Of a stretch of DNA of 64,000 nt, positions 11,325 to 19,605 are shown piece after piece. Within the stretch, counting starts at the first letter, position 1; each line of letters opens with the position of its first letter. The stretch is from the NCBI GenBank assembly GCA_028687435.1, contig JAQUAF010000016.1, positions 16,766 through 80,765 of the forward strand, written 5' to 3'. The DNA comes from Verrucomicrobiia bacterium (GTDB taxonomy: Bacteria > Verrucomicrobiota > Verrucomicrobiia > JABWAM01). The notes beneath the pieces are model-generated. The model saw only the letters and a program-made list of their open reading frames with translations. It ran no database searches and was not told the DNA's origin. A program made the translations under genes and the position numbers.

Positions 11325-11683
11325 CAGTCAGCGGAATCCGGTGGTTGAATGGCGGACTGCTTCTTGATTTTTACCCAGGTGTCGCGCAGTTCCTGCAACG
11401 TCCGGATGGGTTCCTCGAAATCCCCGGCTTGGATCTGTTGACGGCAGCGGGCGTAAACTTCCGACAGGGCGCGGGCCAGTTCAGGGCCGGCTTCAGGCCG
11501 GAGCGAGTCCTGCAGCATGTCGAGGGCGTTTGCAACGCGGTTGGGATCCTTTTCGATGCATCCTCGCAAGGCCGCATCATAGGTCATGACAATCAAATCG
11601 GCGGCTGAAGCTGAAGCAGCCGCGGCTTGCAGATAGGTTCTGGTTGCCGCGCCAGCGGGGGGATTGTTGGAGAACCTGGTCAC
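11324..11683 (-). CDS. FliS-like flagellin export chaperone (divergent)
   Basis: 119 residues, helical. FliS binds the C-terminal part of flagellin in the cytosol and keeps it unfolded until export. The N-terminal pattern (Tyr17-LQAAAASASAADLIVMTYDAAL) matches the FliS signature, in which a Tyr and a small-residue stretch are followed by a helix ending in YDG or similar; here YDA at 35-37. The rest is compatible with the four-helix bundle. It starts 45 bases after the flagellin-like gene, a usual flagellin-fliS order, which supports both calls. Similarity is judged by eye; the protein is divergent. Confidence 0.6.
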   Translation of the reverse strand: MTRFSNNPPAGAATRTYLQAAAASASAADLIVMTYDAALRGCIEKDPNRVANALDMLQDSLRPEAGPELARALSEVYARCRQQIQAGDFEEPIRTLQELRDTWVKIKKQSAIQPPDSAD

Positions 11684-11728
11684 AACGGGCGGGACGGTAA
11701 AGGGGGATGAGGAAAATGAATCCCTGGT

Positions 11729-12718
11729 TCAGGCAAACAGACTGACAAGATTTTTCTGATTAATGTTGCCTTGCACCGCAAGGGCCACGCTGCTTTGGGC
11801 CAGAAGTTGATGGCTGAGAAACTGGCTGTTCTGAGCCGTCTCAACGGAATCTTTGGTGGTGGTGGCGGCGCTTTTTGATGAAGGGGTTGGATTGGTGGCT
11901 GAACCGGCGGCGGTTCCCCTGGCGGGAACGTTGGGAGTTTGGGGGGTGAGCGTGGCAGCCTGTTGATCGACCACTTTCTCTTCCTTGACGATTTGTTCGC
12001 GGTCTGGCGCCGCCGCGCTTGTGGTGCTGTCGATGGTCTTGAATGCCCGGATTTGCCCTTCTTCGGTGGTCAGATCCAGATTATTGTTGACGGAGAAAAC
12101 ACCCGCTCCCATCCCCGATGTTTCGGTCTGGGCGCTGGCCTCGGCTTCGACCTTGTTGGAAAAGGATTGATTGTCCTGCCGGACGAGGATGGATTCTTTG
12201 GCTTTTTGATCAGCCTTTTTTTCAGCGGCGATGGCAGCATTGGAGTCCAAAGCCAAGGTTTCGGCGCCCCGGGTTTGTCCGGTGTTCTCCTGGGAATCGC
12301 GAAGAGAATACTGTGTGTATTTTGAACTGTTAAGTCTGCCGTTGATTTGATCCCGCAAATTCCACGCCTGGTTCTGGAGATCCGACCGGGTTTCATCCGC
12401 AAGTGAACCGGTCCCGTTTTTCATGACAAGCTCGGCCATCTCCTTGAGATTCCCCTTGATGTTGCCTTCGACTTCGGCAGCCCCTTCTCCGGTCAGGGCA
12501 TACCTGTTCTGATTCTGGCCAGCCGTGCGCATGGCAATGCGAAGATCACTGGTTCCTTCGGATGAACCCGCTTGGGTGGATGTCCCGGTGATGGTGAAAC
12601 CTGCCTCGGTGTTCCCGGTCCCCTTCCGCTTGATCGCTTCGGAAGTCTGTTGAACCTCCTGGTACCCCATGAGCCTGGAGGTTGAAGCAGCTATTTGAGT
12701 GATCGTTGCCATAGCCAT
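11729..12718 (-). CDS. divergent flagellin-like protein
   Basis: 329 residues. Residues 58-140 resemble the flagellin D1 helices: DLRIAMRTAGQNQNRYAL, then EGAAEVEGNIKGNLKEMAEL, then a stretch (103-130) with the TGS-x5-R-x2-LQ-x13-N spacing seen where flagellins read NGTNS...R..LQ...EI. The C-terminal 38 residues (QFLSHQLLAQSSVALAVQGN, then LVSLFA) resemble the flagellin C-terminal D0 helix. The usual N-terminal start (M-x-x-I-NTN) is absent and the central variable region is Ser/Thr/Ala-rich. There is no signal peptide, as expected for flagellar export. It is followed by a FliS-like gene. It could be a filament protein, a hook-junction relative, or a repurposed flagellin. Start at 12718 (second choice 12712). 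No clear promoter is seen. Confidence 0.5.
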   Translation of the reverse strand: MAMATITQIAASTSRLMGYQEVQQTSEAIKRKGTGNTEAGFTITGTSTQAGSSEGTSDLRIAMRTAGQNQNRYALTGEGAAEVEGNIKGNLKEMAELVMKNGTGSLADETRSDLQNQAWNLRDQINGRLNSSKYTQYSLRDSQENTGQTRGAETLALDSNAAIAAEKKADQKAKESILVRQDNQSFSNKVEAEASAQTETSGMGAGVFSVNNNLDLTTEEGQIRAFKTIDSTTSAAAPDREQIVKEEKVVDQQAATLTPQTPNVPARGTAAGSATNPTPSSKSAATTTKDSVETAQNSQFLSHQLLAQSSVALAVQGNINQKNLVSLFA

Positions 12719-12907
12719 AGAGCTTTTTTAAATGAAAAGAGATGGTGTTAGAATGACAATCAACCATCTAAAATTAATCACTTTTTGAGGAGAAGTCAAT
12801 TGATTTGCAAAGATTTTTTGCTTTACATTCATTCTTTAGGAATTTTTTTAACTTTTTTGGACCCGAGTGAAAGCGAAAAATTGTCGTTTTGGGGTTGCAA
12901 ACGAAAG

Positions 12908-12935
12908 TTGCTTTGAAAGCGGTTGTTGTTATAAA
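12908..12935 (+). promoter_or_regulatory. candidate promoter for the 12992 membrane protein
   Basis: TTGCTT (12908-12913), a 16-bp spacer and TATAAA (12930-12935), giving a leader of about 50 bases. It lies in the 273-bp divergent gap between the flagellin-like gene and the membrane protein; nothing else is evident in that gap. Confidence 0.35.
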
Positions 12936-12991
12936 GTCCGCCTTTCTCCCGATCCCATCGGCTGAATTGCGCAATGGACAGTTTTTGAACC

Positions 12992-14947
12992 ATGCCGAAT
13001 TCGATTTTTGATCTTTCCGCTTCCAAGCCGTCCGGCCTTTCCTGGCGGTGGATCCTTCTTTGTTGGGGCGCCGCGTTGTTTTTGAATCTGGGGTTTCTGG
13101 TCAACAGCCTGGTTTGGAACAAGGGGGTGGCGCAGGCATATCCGGTGGCTTCCGACTCGTTGATTCATCCTGTTTACATTCAAAAGGCGGCGGCTGGTTT
13201 TGTTCATGGCGATCCTTTCCTGTGGGAACATCGGGCTGATTCCGCAGCCATTGTTTCCTTTTTCAACATTTGGTTTCGAATTTATGGATGGTTTTACCAA
13301 TGGGGTGGTGATTGGAGCATGGTTTGTCTGAGAACCCTTTTTTCAGGGCTGTGGTTTTATTCCCTGTTCCGTTTTTGTTGCATGCTGGGATTTCCCGCTC
13401 CCGGGGCTTTTCTCACCGCCGGGGTGCAGGCCTTTTTCGTGGTGAATTTTGCCTATCAGTTGATCGGGTTCAAAACCCATTTCTCCGCCTACAATCTGGA
13501 AGTCAGCGAGCATGTCCGTCTTTTCCCGACGGTGACCGCCATGGCTGTTTACAATCTGGCGGTCTGGCTGGTGGCGCGGGCGTTGGAATCTCCCGCGCAG
13601 CGGCGATTCTGCGGCTGGATGTGTCCGGCGGCCGGGGCCGCAGTGGCGCTGACAGCTTACGGACGCCCCTTTGACTGGATGGCGGTGACGGGGGCGGTGG
13701 GGGTCTTGACCTTGTTTTATCTTTTCCGGCGGAATCGGGAACTGGCCGGATTGAGTCTCGAAATTGCCGTCTGGACCGCCGTTTTCAGCGCATATTTTGT
13801 TTTCCGGTATTTTCAATACAATCACGATCATCAACAGGCTTTTTCCGATCAGATTACACGGGGCATTCTTCAGGTGAAAAATATCTGGCATTATGTGAAA
13901 TACGGAGTGGTGGCCGGGGTTTTGATTGCATGGATGGGACTGGCGCGGCGCCGGGAGTTGATTGGCGCAGATGCGGGACGGACGGGAGCGTCATCGGTGG
14001 TGTGGTTGTGCGCCCTGGCGGTTTCATCGTTGCTGGTTCATTATAAAACCGCCCTGGATGGCGGAAAAACGCTGGTCGGACCGGGTTATCTGATGGTTTT
14101 CAGCATTTTTCCATGGTTTTTTTTGTTGTCAGCCTGTGATTTTTTGCGCCGGGGCTGGTTCAAGGGAAGGTCTCGTTGGTGTGTGGCGTGGTTGTTTCTT
14201 TTGCTTGCCTGGCAGCAGTATCGCGTGGCCGCCGCATGGTCGGCAAACGGATCGGCCATGTCGGTTTCAAATGAGCGCCACCGGATTTATGAGCGCATCA
14301 AAACGCTGTCATCCGGACGGCAGCCGGTGGTTTTGACCCTGGGGGGCGGTGTGGAGGCGGCGAAACTCACGGATTGCTGGCTTTTTTTCACCGATCCCTG
14401 CGTGATTTCCTATGTCGCGGCGGCGCCCACCACCGAATTGCTGGAACGGTTTTTAACCGCCAAATTATTGACGACCGGCACGGTTGCCGATCTTGCCCCG
14501 GTTTTTTCCCCGGATGGATTGTCCTGTTTTGAGCAATGGGAGGCCGGACGCCCCCCGGATCAACGCTTCTGGCTGCATTTGCTGACCCAGGCGGTCGGGC
14601 GGAACACGTTTGTGATTCATCCCCTGAAAAATCGTGGCGAACTGAGGGTGCGGAAGATGGAACTCCCGCCGGGATTGAGGGACCAGGCTGAATTTGCCGC
14701 ATGGACAACCCCGGAACTGCGGGCGGTTTTTGAGCGGTGTCTGAATTGGGAGACTGAAATGAGGGGCGGACGTTTGCCGGGAGAATGGAGATCGAAGTAT
14801 CGTCTGGATTTCCTTTATGTTCCCGGGGCGGCTCTGCCATTTGTGCGGCCCGAATGCATCCAAAAAAATCTGAATGCCCGGGAAATTCCCTTTTCCGAAA
14901 AAGTGGACGGAAAATTGTGGGAGATGGCCGCCTCACCGCAAGGCTGA
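12992..14947 (+). CDS. polytopic membrane protein, unknown function
   Basis: 651 residues. At least nine hydrophobic segments occupy roughly residues 18-420: the first is WILLCWGAALFLNLGFLVNS, later ones include VVAGVLIAWMGLA and YLMVFSIFPWFFLLSA. A soluble C-terminal part of about 220 residues follows. The first periplasmic loop carries acidic residues (Asp55, Asp74) as in GT-C glycosyltransferases, but I see no definite family motif. It stands alone between divergent and convergent neighbours, so context does not give a function. A GT-C-like transferase or a surface-polymer membrane protein are the main possibilities. Confidence 0.75.
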   Translation: MPNSIFDLSASKPSGLSWRWILLCWGAALFLNLGFLVNSLVWNKGVAQAYPVASDSLIHPVYIQKAAAGFVHGDPFLWEHRADSAAIVSFFNIWFRIYGWFYQWGGDWSMVCLRTLFSGLWFYSLFRFCCMLGFPAPGAFLTAGVQAFFVVNFAYQLIGFKTHFSAYNLEVSEHVRLFPTVTAMAVYNLAVWLVARALESPAQRRFCGWMCPAAGAAVALTAYGRPFDWMAVTGAVGVLTLFYLFRRNRELAGLSLEIAVWTAVFSAYFVFRYFQYNHDHQQAFSDQITRGILQVKNIWHYVKYGVVAGVLIAWMGLARRRELIGADAGRTGASSVVWLCALAVSSLLVHYKTALDGGKTLVGPGYLMVFSIFPWFFLLSACDFLRRGWFKGRSRWCVAWLFLLLAWQQYRVAAAWSANGSAMSVSNERHRIYERIKTLSSGRQPVVLTLGGGVEAAKLTDCWLFFTDPCVISYVAAAPTTELLERFLTAKLLTTGTVADLAPVFSPDGLSCFEQWEAGRPPDQRFWLHLLTQAVGRNTFVIHPLKNRGELRVRKMELPPGLRDQAEFAAWTTPELRAVFERCLNWETEMRGGRLPGEWRSKYRLDFLYVPGAALPFVRPECIQKNLNAREIPFSEKVDGKLWEMAASPQG

Positions 14948-14971
14948 CGGGCCCCGGGGAGATGGATCAAA

Positions 14972-16324
14972 TTAGAAGCTGTATTTGATGCCCATCGTCG
15001 CCAGATGACGCGTCAAATCGCGTCCCACCGGCTGGGTTGCGCCGGGAATATAAGCGCTGCCGCCGCGATCCAGGGAATATCCCAAGTCAAGAGTGATGTG
15101 CTTGTTGAACTGATAAACCAGGGTCAACCCATAGGTTTCAACATTGTCGTCGCGGTTGAGAGGGGTGTCGTAATTGTAATCGCCGTATTGGGCAAAAACT
15201 TCGGAGGAAAACTCCTTGGTCCATTGGCGTTTGTAACCGATCCGGTAGGTTTCATCCTCCAGAGGCGTGACGCTGGTGGTGGAGAGCCATTGCCATTGTT
15301 TGATCAGGAGGGAGATGGTGTCGTCTTTGGTCACGAGGAAATTGATCCTGGAGTCGCTGTAGATGCGGTTGAAATTCCGGTCCTGGTTTGACGGAATGTC
15401 GTTCCCGTAATGGCGAAAATCGGGGCCGGCGCTGACATTCAATTGGAGCCACGACCAGGGTTTGCCCTCGAGGCCCGCCAGGGCGCGCATGTAATTGTTG
15501 TTGTCGCTGGTGGCCGAGGCGCCGGCGTTGCCGCCGTCAAACATGCTCTGGCCCTGATGGCCCGCGCGAAAACCGAGGGCGACCGCGAATTCCTTGGTGA
15601 CGTTGTAGCCGATATCCGGTCCCACGTTGACATCGTAACGGTCGATGAAGTTCAAATAACCGGGCACCGTGCTCATCATGCGGACGCCAAAATCCTGGTA
15701 GACGGTTTGGGCGACGGTGCGCACAAACCAATCCGAATTCAGATCGTAGCGGAGGGTCAACTTGCCGATTTCAGCGATCTGCGCCCGGCGGTTGCGGATG
15801 ACCGGGGCGGGGGCATAGGCATTGAAGCCATTGGGATAGGCCAGGGAGGTGTCGTTGCCGTCCACGACCATGAAGAGGCTGTTCAGGTCGTAAGAAAAAT
15901 CCTCCACCCTGCCCTTGATCTGGTTGCCGATGTTGTGAGCGGTGTGATTTTCGCTTGTCTCGGCGTGATAGTAATTGATGACCGGGCTGTAAGCGAGAGT
16001 CAGTTTTTCAAAGCCATCGTCCTTGATGCCCAGGAGCGGGACAAAGTTGATGCCAAACTTGGGGTTGATCGTGGAGATCATCGAATCCTGATTGCCCAAG
16101 GGGGGGACATTGCAATAATAAACGTTGCTGTCGTAGGATTCGCGGAAGGTCAGCGAGACTTCCGTGAGCCAGTCCGGCTTTTTCCATTCGCCCGGGGATT
16201 CGGCGGCAATGGGAACGGCTTGTTTTTTTGGTGCCGCGATTTTGGAGCCGTCGTCCGCCGGCAATGACAAAGAAGTTAACACAAAAAGACCCGCCATCGA
16301 CAAAAACCATGATTTCATGTCCAT
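14972..16324 (-). CDS. outer-membrane beta-barrel protein (putative BBP2-type porin)
   Basis: 450 residues. A signal peptide spans about 1-23 (hydrophobic core LSMAGLFVLTSLSL, then PADDG). The mature part has the alternating aromatic/polar strands of a beta-barrel, beginning with LTFRESYDSNVYY, a motif seen in putative exopolysaccharide-linked barrel proteins, and ends in MGIKYSF with the C-terminal Phe used for outer-membrane assembly. It probably sits in the outer membrane, possibly in polymer export or as a porin. It converges on the 12992 gene with a 24-bp gap. A TCGACA-17-CATTTT pair lies upstream on the minus strand with six bases to the ATG, but is weak. Confidence 0.75.
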   Translation of the reverse strand: MDMKSWFLSMAGLFVLTSLSLPADDGSKIAAPKKQAVPIAAESPGEWKKPDWLTEVSLTFRESYDSNVYYCNVPPLGNQDSMISTINPKFGINFVPLLGIKDDGFEKLTLAYSPVINYYHAETSENHTAHNIGNQIKGRVEDFSYDLNSLFMVVDGNDTSLAYPNGFNAYAPAPVIRNRRAQIAEIGKLTLRYDLNSDWFVRTVAQTVYQDFGVRMMSTVPGYLNFIDRYDVNVGPDIGYNVTKEFAVALGFRAGHQGQSMFDGGNAGASATSDNNNYMRALAGLEGKPWSWLQLNVSAGPDFRHYGNDIPSNQDRNFNRIYSDSRINFLVTKDDTISLLIKQWQWLSTTSVTPLEDETYRIGYKRQWTKEFSSEVFAQYGDYNYDTPLNRDDNVETYGLTLVYQFNKHITLDLGYSLDRGGSAYIPGATQPVGRDLTRHLATMGIKYSF

Positions 16325-16447
16325 CGTGTGAAAATGTCATCAAAGCATGGCGATGTCGAGGAAGAATTCATTGTGGCCATATTGTCATCCCACGGCATTT
16401 GTGTGTCGTGCCGGGAGACAATTGCCGGGGCATGGGCCCGGCCTAAT

Positions 16448-17197
16448 TTAGAACCTTCGGCCCGGTCCCGGCGCATGACGCATGTATTTTTTTCGTTTGG
16501 CTTTTGGGAATCTTTCTATCGCATAGCGCAGCATGGTGCGCGGCATCTTTTGGCTGTGGATCTTGAGAAATTTTTCTTCCGCTGCCAGGTTGCGCTTGCC
16601 GGTTTCGCGCAACATCCATCCAACGGCCTTGTGGATCAGGTCGTGTGGGTCGTGCAGGAGTTTTTTGGCGATCGCGAAGGTTTCATTGAACCGTCCCTGC
16701 CGGAGAAAGGCGAAGGTGGCGAGGATGGCGATCCTTCGGGACCAGAGATGTTTTGAAGAGGCCAGTTTGAAGAGGAGGGTTTTGTCTCGATCCAGGAGCC
16801 AGCCTCCGACGATTTGGGGCGCCGAGAGATCCACCAGATCCCAGTTGTTGATCCAGCGCAGATGGCGGCAGTAGAAGCGGAAAACCGCCCCTTGTTCGCC
16901 TTCACCGCCTTTTTGGAACTTTATGACGAGGATCAACAAGGCCAGCAGACGTTCCTCGTGGATGGGGGAGCGGAGGAGCAACCGGACCTGCTCCATGGGC
17001 AAATCCCTCCCTTGCGCCGCCAGTTTCCGCAGGGTGGGAACCACCACGCCGATGAACACATCGCCCTCGCCATACTCGCCCGGCCCGGTCTTGAAGAACC
17101 TCTGGAGAATGGCGGCCTTGGCGGGATTGGCAAAAGAATGAAGTTGTTTCCGGATGGACGGGGATTTCATGTTTTTTGATGAAGGCTTTCTCACCAT
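16448..17197 (-). CDS. DNA alkylation repair protein, AlkD-type HEAT-like glycosylase
   Basis: 249 residues from the ATG at 17197. AlkD enzymes excise bulky or cationic alkylpurines without base flipping. Signature: KTGPGEYGEGDVFIGVVVP (36-54), typical of the family, then HEAT-like helical repeats. The catalytic cluster maps to Trp119 and Asp123 in NNWDLVD. The ATG overlaps the stop of the upstream pseudopilin gene (ATGGTGA), suggesting translational coupling; ATG 17170 is an alternative start giving 240 residues. The basic C-terminus (KAKRKKYMRHAPGPGRRF) fits DNA binding. Confidence 0.85.
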   Translation of the reverse strand: MVRKPSSKNMKSPSIRKQLHSFANPAKAAILQRFFKTGPGEYGEGDVFIGVVVPTLRKLAAQGRDLPMEQVRLLLRSPIHEERLLALLILVIKFQKGGEGEQGAVFRFYCRHLRWINNWDLVDLSAPQIVGGWLLDRDKTLLFKLASSKHLWSRRIAILATFAFLRQGRFNETFAIAKKLLHDPHDLIHKAVGWMLRETGKRNLAAEEKFLKIHSQKMPRTMLRYAIERFPKAKRKKYMRHAPGPGRRF

Positions 17198-17967
17198 GTC
17201 ACAATCGTGCCATCCTTTTCGCTGGCGCCCCTGAGGCCGTATCCGGTCAGCATTGCCTTGTCGCATACCTCAACATGACCGTCGGCAAAAACCGCGTTGG
17301 CCATCCCTTGATGCCGGAGGTGAATGCATTTTGCTGCGTCAGTATCTTCGATGAGGCAATATTGGGTGTCCTTGCCGCTGGCAATGGGGTTTCCGTCCTC
17401 AAGGTTGTTGATGCTGTCGATCAACAGGACATAACTCGCCGGCCGGGACAAGTTGAACAGATTCAAATAGAAAAATTTGCCGCCCTCATCCGATCTTTTT
17501 ATGTTGATCAACTGGCCATCGGCCATGCTGTAACCGATATCCTTGATGATGGCATAGGTCCGGTATTTGTCGTTGGTGGTGCGCCACCTGGTTGGTGTAT
17601 AAGAGGGGCAATAGCCAACATCCCGATTTTTCAAGTAATCAGGATATAGCCGTTCGATCCATCTGCTCCAATCAAGCGCTGGAAGTCCTGTTGTGCAGAT
17701 GGCGGCCTTGCCCTCCCATTCGTTGGCGTACATGACAAAGGCGGCCTGGCATTGGCGCAAATTGCTCATGCATACGATGGCCCGGCTCTTTTCCCTGGCC
17801 ATTTTAAGGGCGGGAAGAAGCAATGCCGAAAGAATGCTCAAGAGAGTTATGACCATCAGGAGTTCCACAAGCGTGAAGCCCGGCTGATTTTTTAAAAACT
17901 CCAACGGGACTTTCCCCGAAAAGCTGTTTAAACGGCGAACCGGACAAAGGGAAAAAAACGGAGACAT
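17191..17967 (-). CDS. type IV pseudopilin, PVC-type with C-terminal DGHVE
   Basis: 258 residues. A prepilin peptidase site lies at Gly30|Phe31 (QPGFTLVELLMVITLLSIL) with Glu35 at +5, preceded by an unusually long leader of 30 residues. The N-terminal helix is followed by a globular domain with CMSNLRQCQAAFVMYANE and, near the C-terminus, HLRHQGMANAVFADGHVE, a pattern common in large secreted pseudopilin families of Planctomycetes, Lentisphaerae and Verrucomicrobia. Start at 17967 because the longer reading from 18090 would overlap the aldolase gene. It lies 119 bases downstream of the aldolase and overlaps alkD. A PilC/GspF-like protein is encoded at 1055-2350. Confidence 0.85.
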   Translation of the reverse strand: MSPFFSLCPVRRLNSFSGKVPLEFLKNQPGFTLVELLMVITLLSILSALLLPALKMAREKSRAIVCMSNLRQCQAAFVMYANEWEGKAAICTTGLPALDWSRWIERLYPDYLKNRDVGYCPSYTPTRWRTTNDKYRTYAIIKDIGYSMADGQLINIKRSDEGGKFFYLNLFNLSRPASYVLLIDSINNLEDGNPIASGKDTQYCLIEDTDAAKCIHLRHQGMANAVFADGHVEVCDKAMLTGYGLRGASEKDGTIVTW

Positions 17968-18086
17968 GCCATCGGGAGTCTTTCTTGAGGAAGAGTGAAA
18001 AGCAAGTTGAAAAGGGAGATTCTTTCCATCTCCGTTGAACAGGCCTTGCCCGACAGAATGGTGTTCAAAGCAAGGCGGATTGACGA

Positions 18087-18884
18087 TCATGCGGCGAGTT
18101 TTTTAAGGCCGCGCTTTTGTTGAAACTCGCGGCAGGTTTGGATGGCCGCGCTGCCTGCCATTTCCATGAATACGTTGTCCAGGCCAAGGGCCACCAATGA
18201 GTATTTTTGCCCAAGGGCCGTCGCAATCGCGGGTTGGGTGGGGCGCACCACGTGGAAGCCGGCGGCTTTGCCGTGGCGTTGGCAGGCGTCGCGAAAAGCG
18301 CACATGGCCTCTTGCATCCGCGGGTGGTCAAGCTGTCCGGTGATTCCCATCGAACCGCTCAGGTCCAGCGGTCCAATGAACAATCCATCGACCCCATCCA
18401 CGGAAAGAATGTCGTCCAGCGCATCAATGGCGCGGTGATGCTCGATTTGCATGATCATGGCAATTTCGTCGTTGGCTTCGCCAATGCTCTCTTTGAATGC
18501 CATGCCGTGGCGATTGGCCCGGCTGTAGCCGTAACCGCGGACCCCCCGGGGCGGATATTTGGCCTGCTTCACCGCCGCCTCCGCTTCCTCCGCGCTGTTG
18601 ACCATGGGAATGATGAGGCCTCGGGCGCCGGCATCCAGCACGCGGTGGATCCACACGGGATCATTGGCGGGCAACCGGGCCACGGGAACGCAGTCAAACG
18701 CATCAATGGCGCGAAAAATGTTGGCGGTGGTTTCCAGGTCGATGGCGCCATGTTCCAGATCCACGCAAAGCCAATCAAAGCCGGCGCCCGCCAGAACCTC
18801 GGCGCAGGCCGGGTGGCCGATTTGAATCCAGCCGCCGATGGTCAGGCGCCGGTCGAGAAGGTTGACACGAAGGGGATTTTTCAT
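18087..18884 (-). CDS. HpcH/HpaI-family class II aldolase
   Basis: 265 residues. Enzymes of this family cleave 2-keto-3-deoxy sugar acids or 4-hydroxy-2-ketoacids to pyruvate plus an aldehyde. Residues match HpaI/RhmA in position: His45 in VDLEHG, Arg70 in VARLP, metal ligands Glu148 in MQIEHH and Asp174 in GPLDLSGS. The RGYGYSRAN segment is typical for the 2-keto-3-deoxy-L-rhamnonate and dihydroxyheptenedioate aldolases, so degradation of a deoxy-sugar acid or uronate is plausible. No other pathway enzymes are directly adjacent. Expression probably starts from the promoter at 18893-18921. Confidence 0.9.
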   Translation of the reverse strand: MKNPLRVNLLDRRLTIGGWIQIGHPACAEVLAGAGFDWLCVDLEHGAIDLETTANIFRAIDAFDCVPVARLPANDPVWIHRVLDAGARGLIIPMVNSAEEAEAAVKQAKYPPRGVRGYGYSRANRHGMAFKESIGEANDEIAMIMQIEHHRAIDALDDILSVDGVDGLFIGPLDLSGSMGITGQLDHPRMQEAMCAFRDACQRHGKAAGFHVVRPTQPAIATALGQKYSLVALGLDNVFMEMAGSAAIQTCREFQQKRGLKKLAA

Positions 18885-18892
18885 CTGTCATG

Positions 18893-18921
18893 AACCTAGT
18901 TGTTTTGGCCCCATGTCCCAA
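18893..18921 (-). promoter_or_regulatory. candidate promoter of the aldolase, leaderless spacing
   Basis: On the minus strand TTGGGA (18921-18916), 17 bp, TAGGTT (18898-18893), then 8 bases to the ATG at 18884. Transcription would start at the initiation codon. Confidence 0.45.
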
Positions 18922-19079
18922 ACGGCTTCCTGCTCGCAAAACGGACAAAAATGACGCAATTCGGACATGGGTCGGAGATGCGCGGGATGATGCGGGTTTT
19001 TCCCTCCTTCATTTCCCCAAAAGCGCATACGTGACAACCTGAGGCATCTGGCCGGATTTATTGAACATCGATGAATAGG

Positions 19080-19424
19080 GAGGCTCTTGCAAAACTACAA
19101 TGTGTGGCGCGATAAGTTCCTTTGGCCGAATCCCAGGCGGCGAGGCAGGAAAATCCCCCAAGCGGGCTTTGATCCGCCTTCCCCGAGCGCTTCGGCGAGA
19201 CAAGCTGCCGACTTGTTCCGAGCGAAGTCGAGGAGGTCAACGCCGGAGTCGGCCAAAGGAACTGTCGCCCAACGGGTTGCGCGGCTTTTTTCCAGCGACG
19301 GTCCCGCTTTGCGGGATCGACTGTGCCGCACAGCGGCACCACTATGGGGATTGGCCAGTCGCCAAGCCTTGTCGCTGAAAAAAATACGCTGCAACGCCAC
19401 ATATCGTAGTTTTGCAAGAGCCTC
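19080..19424. mobile_element. MITE-like non-autonomous element with 4-bp target duplication
   Basis: 345 bp bounded by inverted ends GAGGCTCTTGCAAAACTAC; the outer 19 bp are perfect and 28 of 30 match. It is flanked on both sides by TAGG (19076-19079 and 19425-19428), a likely target duplication. The inside holds a further 15-bp inverted pair (AGTTCCTTTGGCCGA at 19115-19129 and its complement near 19247) and no transposase; the short open frames within are not gene-like. The ends resemble IS5-group termini, so an IS elsewhere in the genome may mobilise it (inference). The surrounding 720-bp gene-free stretch (18885-19605) otherwise holds only promoters and a short dispersed repeat. Confidence 0.7.
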
Positions 19425-19460
19425 TAGGATATTTTAAATTCTGAAAGGTCGGTTTGAATT

Positions 19461-19498
19461 TGATCCTGTCCATCCTGTTTATCGATGTGAATTTCACT
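19461..19498 (+). repeat. dispersed 38-bp repeat, copy 1
   Basis: Begins TGATCCTGTCCATCCTG and ends ATCGATGTGAATTTCACT. Matches 20690-20727 at 32 of 38 positions in the same orientation. The two copies bracket the araC-family gene. Internally it is a degenerate ATCCTG tandem. Confidence 0.6.
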
Positions 19499-19571
19499 CA
19501 TCACTCAATCCTTGCTTCATGTTTTTTCCATCTAATGACGCTATGCGCAAAAACGGGAATCCAGCTCTTGA

Positions 19572-19599
19572 TTGCGCTTGATGAGCGCTGTGTTACACT
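19572..19599 (+). promoter_or_regulatory. candidate extended -10 promoter of the AraC-family gene, leaderless spacing
   Basis: TTGCGC (19572-19577), 16 bp, then TGT-TACACT (19591-19599), an extended -10. Six bases separate it from the ATG at 19606. Confidence 0.45.
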
Positions 19600-19605
19600 G
19601 GTGGC

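Noticed and set aside
15410..16267. 285-residue open frame on the plus strand
   Set aside because: Antisense shadow of the beta-barrel gene, which has a signal peptide and a proper C-terminal Phe.
19058..19437. short open frames inside the MITE-like element on both strands
   Set aside because: They run through the terminal inverted repeats and have no protein-like features; the element has no transposase.
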